Assembly (NCBI GenBank): GCA_023265785.1
Contig: JAHFSL010000201.1
Coordinates: forward strand, 1-5,559
Reading direction: 5' to 3'
Origin: Candidatus Coatesiibacteriota bacterium
GTDB taxonomy: Bacteria; Oederibacteriota; CAKKQC01
Length of the DNA stretch: 5,559 nucleotides
A program made the position numbers and the translations under genes. Under the pieces are notes generated by a model. The model did not search any database and had not been told where the DNA came from. It saw only the letters and a list, made by a program, of their open reading frames with translations. Shown here piece after piece: positions 1-5,559 of this stretch (positions are counted from its first letter, which is position 1; every line of letters begins with the position of its first letter).

Positions 1-153
1 CCCGCCGTCATGGCCGCCCGGGTGCGCGAGGCGACCTGGGACTTCACGCCGCCCGCCCCCCCCGCGGTGCCCCGCTGGGTCCGGCTTGCGGGGGAGATGA
101 TGCGGCGCGCCGCCGCCCGGCTGGCCGGCAAGCCCCCGGGGGCCCGGCCGTGA
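1..153 (+). CDS. C-terminal end of an unrecognised protein (partial)
   Basis: Frame 1 is open from the window edge to a TGA at 151-153 and gives about 50 residues ending in ...LAGKPPGARP. The stretch holds an acidic/aromatic part (REATWDFTPP), a short proline-rich turn (PPAPPAVPRW), then an Arg/Ala-rich, probably helical tail (LAGEMMRRAAARLAGK). I do not recognise the family. It is taken as a real gene end because its stop overlaps the GTG start of the NUDIX gene by four bases (GTGA at 150-153), the same junction type used several times downstream, which suggests translational coupling. The start lies outside the window, so length and function cannot be judged. Confidence 0.6.
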   Translation, partial: PAVMAARVREATWDFTPPAPPAVPRWVRLAGEMMRRAAARLAGKPPGARP

Positions 154-647
154 AGGCGGCCCGCCGGCGTCAGCGCGACCGGGGCCGCGGCCTGCCGCAG
201 GTGCAGGTGGCGGGGGCCGTGCTCTGGCGGCGGGTCCGGGGTACGCCCGTTTTCCTCCTGCTCCGCAATGTGAAGGGGCACTGGGATTTCCCGAAAGGCC
301 ATGTGGAGGGATTCGAGGAGCTCGACCAGACCATCCGGCGGGAGGTGGCCGAGGAAACCGGCCTGACCCGGTTGGAATTCCACCCCGCGTTCCGCAAACG
401 GCTTTCCTGGGTGGTGAAGGAGCGCGGCCGCAGCCTGCTCAAGATGGCGACCTACCGGCTGGCCCGGGTTACGGGGGGGCGCGTCCGCCTCTCCCCCGAA
501 CATCGGTCCGCCCGTTGGGAATCCTCCCGGGCGGCGCGGCGCCTGCTCGGGTTTGCGAACCAGCGTGACCTCCTGGCCGTCGCCTCGGCCGCTGTCCGTG
601 CCGAACGGCCCCCCGCCCACATCCGATTCACCCGGGCGGAACCATGA
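150..647 (+). CDS. NUDIX hydrolase, Ap4A-hydrolase-like
   Basis: This 165-residue protein belongs to the NUDIX superfamily, which hydrolyses nucleoside diphosphates linked to another moiety, using Mg2+ or Mn2+. The full Nudix box GX5EX7REUXEEXGU is present at residues 50-72, with G50, E56, R64, E65, E68, E69 and G71 all in place, so the metal site looks intact. The strand before it (AGAVLWRR, residues 21-28) and the WDFPKGH segment (45-51) resemble asymmetric diadenosine tetraphosphatases and related small cytosolic housecleaning NUDIX enzymes. The substrate itself is not proven by sequence. The N-terminal 17 residues are Arg-rich and may be a tail. The start is GTG at 150, overlapping the previous stop; GGGGG at 138-142 is a possible weak ribosome-binding site. 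GTG codons at 201 and 207 are alternative starts. No signal peptide is seen, so it is cytoplasmic. It ends in an ATGA overlap with the next gene. Confidence 0.92.
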   Translation: MKAARRRQRDRGRGLPQVQVAGAVLWRRVRGTPVFLLLRNVKGHWDFPKGHVEGFEELDQTIRREVAEETGLTRLEFHPAFRKRLSWVVKERGRSLLKMATYRLARVTGGRVRLSPEHRSARWESSRAARRLLGFANQRDLLAVASAAVRAERPPAHIRFTRAEP

Positions 648-1168
648 GTCCCGTGGCGCACGCCGGCGTTTCCACCCTGGTCGCCCTGGCCGCGGGCGAG
701 ACCTGGGGACCCGCGGCGGCGGTGGCGGCCTTCGCCGGGGGGACGGTGATTGACGTGGATCACTTCCTCGACTGGCGGTGGAACCGGATGGGCCGGTTCA
801 CGGTGCGCCGGTTCGTATCACGGTGCATGCAGTTCCGCCTGCCCCGGTTTTACCTCGTCGCCCACGCGGGGGAATGGATCGTCCCGTTCCTGCTCTGGGC
901 GTGGCTGGACGCGACCAGTCCGCTGGTCAAGGGGTTCGCCGCGGGACTCCTCTCCCACGCGTGCATGGACCTGCTTGGGAATGGCCTCCGCCTGCCGGCG
1001 TACCTGCTGACCTACCGCTGGTGGCACGGGTTCGACTCGCGGCGGTTGGTCTCCCGCCTGCCCGCCGGGGGCGTGGCCTGGTGGGGGAGTGAGCGCGCCT
1101 GGCGGCTGGGACGCCGCGAGCCTGTCCGGAGTCGTCAGGCCCCCGGCCCCGTACGCGTTCAGGCATAA
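644..1168 (+). CDS. YdjM-like membrane protein, putative metal-dependent hydrolase
   Basis: This 174-residue protein has hydrophobic segments at about residues 8-33 and 77-106. Conserved-looking polar residues sit at the membrane edges: H6 near the N-terminus, DVDH at 37-40, H74 in HAGEW, and SHACMD at 104-109. This order (early His, DxDH, His, then SHxxxD) matches the YdjM/DUF457 type of inner-membrane proteins annotated as putative metal-dependent hydrolases, whose substrate is generally unknown. The His/Asp residues would form the metal site, but this is inferred from pattern alone. The Arg-rich C-terminal tail after about residue 148 (RAWRLGRREPVRSR) looks poorly structured and is probably cytoplasmic. 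The start ATG at 644 overlaps the NUDIX stop (ATGA), with a weak purine-rich GGGCGGA at 634-640. The stop is TAA at 1166-1168. Relation to the neighbouring glycosidase is unclear beyond co-transcription. Confidence 0.65.
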   Translation: MSPVAHAGVSTLVALAAGETWGPAAAVAAFAGGTVIDVDHFLDWRWNRMGRFTVRRFVSRCMQFRLPRFYLVAHAGEWIVPFLLWAWLDATSPLVKGFAAGLLSHACMDLLGNGLRLPAYLLTYRWWHGFDSRRLVSRLPAGGVAWWGSERAWRLGRREPVRSRQAPGPVRVQA

Positions 1169-1178
1169 TACCCGCGAC

Positions 1179-3782
1179 ATGCCGCCCCGGCGCCCGCGTC
1201 CCCAGGCCCCCGTCGTCACCCGGGCGCGCGTGTTCCGGGGACGGGCGCTGAACCAGATCGCCTTCCCGCTGGGGGGCATCGGGACGGGCAATGTCTCCCT
1301 CGCGGGCCGGGGCCATCTGGTGGACTGGGAAATCTTCAATCGCCCCTCCAAGGGCCTCCTGCTCCAGCACGCCTTCTTCGCCCTGTGGGCCCGCGCGGAG
1401 GGCCGTCCGGCCGGGGCGGCCGTCCTGGAGGCGGCGCCGGGAGCGCCCTTCGAGGGGTCGTACGGATACAACGCAATCGCGGTGCCGGGCCTGCCCCGGT
1501 TCGCCCAGGCGGAATTCTCGTCCTCGTACCCCTTCGCCCGCATCCGGTTCCGTGATCCCGGTCTCCCGGTCGAGGCCGCGCTGGAGGCATACACGCCGTT
1601 CGTGCCCCTCCATGACCTGGACTCCGGCCTTCCCGTGGCGCACTTCCGGTGGACGATCACGAACCGGGGGAAGCGGCGGGTGGAGGCCTCGGTCGCGATG
1701 TCCATGCCCAACCCCGTCGGGTTGGACGGGACCGAGCACCTGGTGGGCTCCCGCCATGCGGGGTTTGGCGGGAACCGGAATGAACTGGTCCACGACGGCC
1801 ACCTCTGGGGGCTCGCGCTGACTTCCCCCCGGTACGGCCCCGAGGACATCCGCCACGGGTCGGTCGCGGTCGGGACATCGTGGCCCCGGGTCAGCGCGGT
1901 GACCCGCTGGCCCGCACCGGGTGGGTGGGAACTCTGGGACCTGCAGGCCTTCTGGGACGAGTTCGCCGCCACGGGCCGGGTGCGGGGACCGTCCGATGCG
2001 GTTGCCTCTCCCGACGGCCGGACCCACACCGGATCGCTGTGCGCCCTGCTTGACCTCGCCCCGGGGGAGTCGCTCACGGTGCCCTTCATGCTGGCCTGGC
2101 ACTTTCCGAACCGGGTGAACGACTGGAACACGGAGCCGGAGGTGCGCGGCCGGGTGCTGAAGAACCACTACGCCACCTGGCTGCCGGACGCCTGGTCGGT
2201 GATGCGCCATGCCTTCCGCGAAGCCGGCCGCCTCGAGCGTGAATCGCGGGAGTTCGAGCGCGCCTTCTGGACCTCGACCCTTCCGGTGGAGGTGATGGAG
2301 TCGGCGGGCAACCAGCTCGCCACCCTGCGCAGTCCGACCGCGTTCCGTGACGAGGAAGGGCGGTTTTTCGCCTTTGAGGGATGTGGGAAGGGATATGACG
2401 GGGGCAGTGACCGGGCGGGGTGCTGTCCCCTCAATTGCACCCATGTCTGGAACTACGCCCAGACGCAGGCCTACCTGTTTCCCGAATTGGAGCGGAGCAT
2501 GCGCACGACCGATTTCACGGTGAACACCCGGCCAGGCGGCGACATGGCCTTTCGCACGCTCGTTCCCCTGCCGTCCGCGCCGTTGTGGAACCATGCGCCC
2601 GCCGCGGACGGGCAGATGGGCATGGTGGTCAGCCTCTACCGTGACTGGCAGGTGTGCGGGGATGGGGCCTTCCTCAAGGCGTTGTGGCCCAAGGCGCGGG
2701 AGGCCCTGGAATTCGCGTGGAAGGGGTGGGACCGGGACCGTGACGGTCTCATGGAGGGCGAACAGCACAATACCTACGACATCGAGTTTCACGGCGCCAA
2801 CCCGCTGACCTCCGTCCTGTACCTTGCGGCCCTGCGGGCGGGGGAGGAGATGGCGATCGCGCTGGGCGAGGGCGATGTGGCGGGCGAGTACCGCCGGATC
2901 TTCGAGTCGGGAGCGCGCCTCCTGTCCACGCGGCTGTGGAACGGCGAGTATTACATCCAGGAAGCCGTGGCCGGTGAGGAGCGTGCGAACCAGCACGGCT
3001 CAGGGTGCCTGGCCGACCAGCTGCTGGGCCAGTGGCTGGCCCACCTGGCGGGACTCGGGCCTCTCCTGCCCGAGGCACAGACGCGCAAGGCCGCGGGGGC
3101 CATCTTCCGGCACAACTTCCGCCCCGACCTCACCGGCGTGGCGGTCTCCGGCCGGGTGTACGCCATGCCTGGCGAGGGAGGCCTGCTGACCTGCACGTGG
3201 CCCCACGGAGGCCGGCCCAAGGCGCCATTCCCCTACGCGGATGAGGTCTGGACCGGGATTGAGTATGCGGTCGCGGCCCTGCTGGTCTGGGAGGGTCAGC
3301 CCGACGAGGGCTTGAGGATCGTGCGGGCGGTGCGCGCGCGCCACGATGGGGAGCGGCGCAACCCGTTCAACGAGCCCGAGTGCGGCAACCACTACGCCCG
3401 CGGGCTTTCCTCCTGGACCCTCCTGCACGCGCTGGCCGGGTTTCGGTGGTCCGCGCCGGACGCCACCCTACGGTTCGTTCCGGCGGTGGAGTCGCGGCGC
3501 ACCTCGGCCTTCTTCAGCACGGGGACGGCCTGGGGCACGCTGGAAGAGGGATGGGCCGGCCGGCGCGCACTGGTCAGCGTGGGCGTCAGCGGCGGATCGC
3601 TCTCGGTTCGCCGCCTGCGTCTTTCGCCCGCCCTGGCCAAACTTGAACGCGCCTGGATCGAGCCGTCGCGCACCTTTCTGAAGGGCGCCGTGGAGCGCCG
3701 GAAGGGCGAGGTGCAGGTGGAGTTCGCCCACCCCGTGGAGGTCGTTTCCGGGCAGGCCCTCGTTCTCTCCTTCACGGCATGA
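1179..3782 (+). CDS. GH116-family glycosidase (GBA2/beta-glucosidase-like)
   Basis: This 867-residue protein carries the hallmarks of glycoside hydrolase family 116, whose members are retaining beta-glucosidases, glucosylceramidases (GBA2), beta-xylosidases and related enzymes. The N-terminal beta domain (about 26-345) opens with the family motif FPLGGIGTGNVSL and DWEIFNRPS. The catalytic alpha/alpha barrel (about 365-757) contains FAFEG with E400, the expected nucleophile; GCCPLNCTHVWNY (414-426); ERSMRTTDF; and NTYDIEFHG with D534, the expected acid/base. DEVWTGIEY (688-696) and NEPECGNHYARG (731-742) follow. A further C-terminal beta-type region (about 758-867) is present. No signal peptide is visible, so it is probably cytoplasmic. 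I prefer ATG 1179: it lies 10 bases after the upstream stop and starts 26 residues before the first conserved motif. GTG 1089 would add 30 unconserved-looking residues and overlap the previous gene by 80 bases. There is no clear ribosome-binding site. The stop overlaps exbB (ATGA). The glycoside substrate cannot be read from sequence. Confidence 0.93.
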   Translation: MPPRRPRPQAPVVTRARVFRGRALNQIAFPLGGIGTGNVSLAGRGHLVDWEIFNRPSKGLLLQHAFFALWARAEGRPAGAAVLEAAPGAPFEGSYGYNAIAVPGLPRFAQAEFSSSYPFARIRFRDPGLPVEAALEAYTPFVPLHDLDSGLPVAHFRWTITNRGKRRVEASVAMSMPNPVGLDGTEHLVGSRHAGFGGNRNELVHDGHLWGLALTSPRYGPEDIRHGSVAVGTSWPRVSAVTRWPAPGGWELWDLQAFWDEFAATGRVRGPSDAVASPDGRTHTGSLCALLDLAPGESLTVPFMLAWHFPNRVNDWNTEPEVRGRVLKNHYATWLPDAWSVMRHAFREAGRLERESREFERAFWTSTLPVEVMESAGNQLATLRSPTAFRDEEGRFFAFEGCGKGYDGGSDRAGCCPLNCTHVWNYAQTQAYLFPELERSMRTTDFTVNTRPGGDMAFRTLVPLPSAPLWNHAPAADGQMGMVVSLYRDWQVCGDGAFLKALWPKAREALEFAWKGWDRDRDGLMEGEQHNTYDIEFHGANPLTSVLYLAALRAGEEMAIALGEGDVAGEYRRIFESGARLLSTRLWNGEYYIQEAVAGEERANQHGSGCLADQLLGQWLAHLAGLGPLLPEAQTRKAAGAIFRHNFRPDLTGVAVSGRVYAMPGEGGLLTCTWPHGGRPKAPFPYADEVWTGIEYAVAALLVWEGQPDEGLRIVRAVRARHDGERRNPFNEPECGNHYARGLSSWTLLHALAGFRWSAPDATLRFVPAVESRRTSAFFSTGTAWGTLEEGWAGRRALVSVGVSGGSLSVRRLRLSPALAKLERAWIEPSRTFLKGAVERRKGEVQVEFAHPVEVVSGQALVLSFTA

Positions 3783-4324
3783 GCCTCCTCCGGCACATCG
3801 CCTTCGCGGGCGGGGACTGGGTGATCTGGATCCTGCTCGCGCTTTCCGTGCTGGCCGTCGCGGTCGTGCTGGACCGCGCCACCCTGTTCTGGCGCGAGGG
3901 GATCCTGCTCGTGTCCCAGGTGCGGCGGTCCGATGCTGGGACGCCCCCGCCGTTCTTTGCCCGCCGGCTGGCGGCCACCACGGCCGCCGAGGGGGCCGCC
4001 AGCCGGATCCGCGACCGCCTCGACCTGGAGCGGCGGCTGGTGATCCTGGGATCGCTGGGGAGTCTCTCGCCGTTCGTGGGACTGTTCGGGACGGTCCTCG
4101 GGATCATCCGCGCGTTCCGTGATCTGGCCCAGGTGGGCTCCGGCCATCCCGAGATCGTGATGCAGGGCATCGCCGAGGCCCTGATCGCCACGGCGACGGG
4201 CATCTTCGTGGCGATCCTGTCCGTCGCGGGGTACAACTTTTTCAACCGCAGGATCAAGGAGGCCTTCGCCGAGGCTGAACGGCTGGAGTGGCTCCATGGC
4301 CATCACGACGCGCGAGGACGATAG
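3779..4324 (+). CDS. exbB: ExbB/TolQ/MotA-family proton channel protein
   Basis: ExbB is the pentameric inner-membrane part of the Ton motor, which uses the proton gradient to drive TonB. Three membrane segments are seen at about residues 14-31, 88-112 and 133-155. The signature SPFVGLFGTVLGIIRAF (97-113) and GIAEALIATATGIFVAI (130-146) are present. T105, E133 and T138 line up, with identical spacing, with the channel residues T148, E176 and T181 of E. coli ExbB, so proton conduction is likely intact. At 181 residues it is clearly shorter than E. coli ExbB (244). The cytoplasmic loop between segments 1 and 2 is only about 56 residues and the N-terminal periplasmic part is very short. TolQ is the alternative identity, but the following TonB gene favours ExbB. 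Its ATG overlaps the glycosidase stop; its TAG stop lies 29 bases inside exbD. Confidence 0.93.
   Translation: MSLLRHIAFAGGDWVIWILLALSVLAVAVVLDRATLFWREGILLVSQVRRSDAGTPPPFFARRLAATTAAEGAASRIRDRLDLERRLVILGSLGSLSPFVGLFGTVLGIIRAFRDLAQVGSGHPEIVMQGIAEALIATATGIFVAILSVAGYNFFNRRIKEAFAEAERLEWLHGHHDARGR
4284..4296 (+). promoter_or_regulatory. Ribosome-binding site of exbD inside a small hairpin
   Basis: GGAG at 4285-4288 lies 7 bases before the exbD ATG at 4296 and is the best Shine-Dalgarno-like sequence in the window. It sits in a five-pair stem, TGGAG (4284-4288) with CTCCA (4292-4296), separated by a TGG loop, so the site and the A of the ATG can pair with each other. Because exbB is translated through this point to 4324, ribosomes would open the hairpin, consistent with coupled synthesis. 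The pairing is seen directly; its role is inferred, and a stem this short may be chance. Confidence 0.4.
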
Positions 4325-4700
4325 CGGCGAGATCACCGACATCAATGTGACGCCCCTGGTGGATGTCACGCTGGTGCTCCTGGTGATCTTCATGGTGACG
4401 GCCAGCCTGATGCTGACCCGGGCCCTGCCGGTCAGGCTTCCGCAGGCCGCCAGTGCCTCACCCGCGGGCCAGGTCCTCTGGGAGGTGACGCTGGGGCGCC
4501 ACGGGGGGTGGGCGCTGAACGGGAAGACACTTGCGGAAGACGACCTGGCGGCGCGCATCCGGGCGGAGGCCGTGCTGCGGCCCGGCCTGAAGGTCAACCT
4601 GGCCGCGGACGAGGGGCTGGCCTACCGGGAGGTGGTGGGGGCGCTGGACCTGCTCCGCCGGTGCGGCGTCACCACCGTTTCGCTGGCGGTCGCGCCGTGA
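4296..4700 (+). CDS. exbD: ExbD/TolR-family biopolymer transport protein
   Basis: ExbD forms a dimer within the ExbB pentamer and couples proton flow to TonB movement. The 134-residue protein has the usual plan: a short cytoplasmic N-terminus with DINVTPLVDV (15-24), one membrane segment (about 24-42), and a periplasmic domain ending in YREVVGALDLLRRCGVTTVSLAV. D23 in PLVDV corresponds to the essential membrane Asp (D25) of E. coli ExbD, so the motor residue is retained. Its length is close to the family norm (E. coli 141). The ATG start at 4296 gives the right N-terminus and overlaps exbB by 29 bases. The TGA stop at 4698-4700 overlaps the GTG of tonB. TolR is the alternative name; the adjacent TonB argues for ExbD. 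Confidence 0.95.
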   Translation: MAITTREDDSGEITDINVTPLVDVTLVLLVIFMVTASLMLTRALPVRLPQAASASPAGQVLWEVTLGRHGGWALNGKTLAEDDLAARIRAEAVLRPGLKVNLAADEGLAYREVVGALDLLRRCGVTTVSLAVAP

Positions 4701-5311
4701 CACCCCGTCCCGGGTTCGGGGGGTTCGTGGCCGCCTCGCTCCTCGTGCATGGGGCGGCCGCCGGATTGCTCCACGCGGGGTCGGTTCTGGATGCCTTCGC
4801 CGCCCCCGAAATGGCGATCGACCTCACCGGTTCCTTCCGCACGCGGCCCGCACGGCGCGGCCTCCGGCCCGTCGGCGCGGCCATGGCGGCGGCGGTGCCG
4901 GAAGCGGCGCGACCCTCCGCCACCCCGAACGAGGAATCCGGCCCGCCCGGAGCCGGGGGGCCGTCCGGGGTTCCGGACGGGATGGCAGGGGGCGGTGATC
5001 CGCTCGCGCCGCTGGTGGACATCACCGCCCTGCCCGAACTCCTGGACCGTTCCGGCCTGCGGGCGCGGCTCGAGCCGTTCTATCCCCCGGCGCTCAAGGC
5101 GGCCGGCGTGGAAGGCGTGGTGACGCTCGAGGTGGTCGTCTCCTCGGGCGGGTGGATCACGGCGGCTCGGGCCGTCCGGTCGGACCCGCCGGGCTTTGAG
5201 GAGGCCGCCGTGGCGGTCTGCCGGGAACTCGCCTTCCGGCCCGCCCGGGTGGGCGCGCGTCCGGTCGCCGCGAAGATTCGCCTGCCCCTGCGCTTCCAGA
5301 TTGAGCGGTAG
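4697..5311 (+). CDS. tonB: Energy transducer TonB, short linker
   Basis: TonB spans the periplasm and transmits ExbB/ExbD energy to outer-membrane TonB-dependent receptors. With GTG 4697 as start (GTGA overlap with exbD) it has 204 residues. This start puts the N-terminal membrane anchor at about residues 10-28, and S14 and H18 reproduce the SxxxH pattern of E. coli TonB (S16, H20). An upstream in-frame ATG at 4508 would add 63 residues read out of frame inside exbD and is rejected. Residues 45-120 form a Pro/Gly/Ala-rich linker without the long EP/KP repeats of enterobacterial TonB. The C-terminal TonB domain (about 125-204) is typical: FYPPALKAAGVEGVVTLEV, SDPPGFEEAAV, FRPARVGARPV and IRLPLRF. 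The linker is short, so periplasmic reach may be limited. The stop is TAG at 5309-5311. Confidence 0.93.
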   Translation: MTPRPGFGGFVAASLLVHGAAAGLLHAGSVLDAFAAPEMAIDLTGSFRTRPARRGLRPVGAAMAAAVPEAARPSATPNEESGPPGAGGPSGVPDGMAGGGDPLAPLVDITALPELLDRSGLRARLEPFYPPALKAAGVEGVVTLEVVVSSGGWITAARAVRSDPPGFEEAAVAVCRELAFRPARVGARPVAAKIRLPLRFQIER

Positions 5312-5559
5312 CCGCGTCCGCGCGGCGATGGGGCTGGCCCTCCTGCTGGCGCGGGGGGCTGGCGCCGATCCACCTCCCGGGATGACACTCGTCGGGGTGG
5401 TGCGCGAGCGCGGCACCCGGCGGCCGGTGGCTGGGGCGTAGGTTGTGGTGGTGCCGTCCTCCACGGCGGTCGCGGCGACCGGGACGGCGCTGTCGGGCGC
5501 CGATGGTGCGTTCCGGGTGGATTCCATTCCGGCCGGCCTGGTCGGGGTCACGGTCACGG
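5301..5559 (+). pseudogene. Exported CarboxypepD_reg-domain protein, 5' end, with in-frame TAG
   Basis: Reading from TTG 5301 (or ATG 5328) gives an apparent signal peptide: basic SRVR, hydrophobic AAMGLALLLA, and a plausible signal peptidase I site after AGA (residues 20-22). The mature start then has the carboxypeptidase-regulatory-like beta-sandwich pattern: LVGVVRERGTRRPVAGA, then TAG (5439-5441), then VVVVPSSTAVAATG and GADGAFRVDSIPAGLVGVTV in the same frame to the window edge. The domain pattern crosses the stop without a gap, so one continuous gene has an amber codon where a variable residue follows GA. GAG, CAG, AAG or TCG would each be one base away. Such domains often begin TonB-dependent receptors, and the position after tonB supports that, but other envelope proteins share the domain. 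The TTG start gives the better signal peptide and overlaps tonB by 11 bases. It may be a true nonsense mutation, a sequencing error, or readthrough. The 3' end is outside the window. Confidence 0.7.

Noticed and set aside
132..143. Twelve-base palindrome GCCCCCGGGGGC just before the NUDIX start.
   Set aside because: It lies within coding sequence, has no loop, and is explained by Pro/Gly codons in a GC-rich genome; at most its G-run acts as a weak ribosome-binding site.
1164..1169. CATAAT resembling a sigma-70 -10 element before the glycosidase.
   Set aside because: There is no matching -35 at the usual 16-18 base spacing (CCCCGG at 1141-1146), and the hexamer overlaps the TAA stop of the membrane protein, only 9 bases before the ATG.
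927..2996. A 689-residue open frame on the minus strand opposite the glycosidase.
   Set aside because: It lies antisense to a clearly identified GH116 gene, is rich in Arg/Pro/Gly low-complexity sequence, and shows no recognisable motif. Long antisense frames are common opposite GC-rich codons.
3392..4597. A 401-residue minus-strand open frame spanning the glycosidase end, exbB and exbD.
   Set aside because: It runs across three well-supported plus-strand genes and its translation is compositionally biased with no domain; it is a codon-bias shadow.
4508..4696. Upstream in-frame extension of tonB from ATG 4508.
   Set aside because: The 63 extra residues are an out-of-frame reading of exbD, and would bury the membrane anchor with its SxxxH motif in the middle of the protein. 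GTG 4697 gives the expected N-terminus.
4961..4980. Perfect 8-base inverted repeat with a GGTT loop (CCGTCCGG / CCGGACGG) inside the tonB linker.
   Set aside because: It has no T-tract, sits mid-gene, and a repeat of this size is expected by chance in DNA this GC-rich.
5301..5441. A stand-alone 46-residue secreted peptide ending at TAG 5439-5441.
   Set aside because: The CarboxypepD_reg pattern continues in the same frame directly after the stop, so an interrupted larger gene explains the sequence better than a complete small peptide.
4322..5441. Genome-wide recoding of TAG as a sense codon.
   Set aside because: Reading through the TAG codons of exbB and tonB yields no meaningful extension, and both proteins end at the expected family C-terminus, so TAG acts as a normal stop here.
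4622..5557. A 311-residue minus-strand open frame opposite tonB and the last gene.
   Set aside because: It covers the clear TonB domain and signal peptide on the other strand; the Arg/Pro/Gly-rich translation has no family signal.

Overview
The window is very GC-rich DNA with strong third-position GC bias, and every supportable gene lies on the + strand. A complete ExbB-ExbD-TonB set followed by a signal-peptide-bearing protein points to a Gram-negative (diderm) bacterium. The GH116-type glycosidase, the clade-like short Ton proteins and the near absence of Shine-Dalgarno sequences would fit a high-GC Verrucomicrobiota (Opitutales-like) or related PVC/Acidobacteria-type genome. That taxonomic placement is inference only.

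Layout: (i) 1-153, the C-terminal end of an unrecognised gene; (ii) 150-647, a NUDIX hydrolase with a perfect Nudix box, resembling Ap4A hydrolases; (iii) 644-1168, a small membrane protein with the H / DxDH / H / SHxxxD pattern of YdjM-like putative metal-dependent hydrolases; (iv) 1179-3782, a GH116 (GBA2-like) glycosidase with recognisable nucleophile and acid/base motifs; (v) 3779-4324 exbB, 4296-4700 exbD and 4697-5311 tonB, a complete energy-transducing module with unusually short ExbB and TonB; (vi) 5301/5328 to the window end, the start of an exported protein with a carboxypeptidase-regulatory-like (CarboxypepD_reg) domain, probably the first part of a TonB-dependent receptor or related cell-envelope protein, broken by an in-frame TAG at 5439-5441.

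The genes are packed with almost no intergenic DNA: GTGA or ATGA four-base overlaps at 150, 644, 3779 and 4697, a 29-base overlap of exbB/exbD, and a gap of only 10 bases before the glycosidase. I see no terminator and no convincing promoter inside the window, so the run reads as one polycistronic, translationally coupled unit. The functional core is probably the glycosidase plus a dedicated Ton complex plus (if intact) an outer-membrane or exported CarboxypepD_reg protein, suggesting glycoside or glycolipid acquisition. The NUDIX and YdjM-like genes upstream may be general housekeeping passengers.

The two points most worth a second look are the amber codon in the last gene and the direct translational coupling of a GH116 enzyme to its own Ton energy module. 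No RNA genes, CRISPR arrays, insertion sequences or attachment sites were seen.
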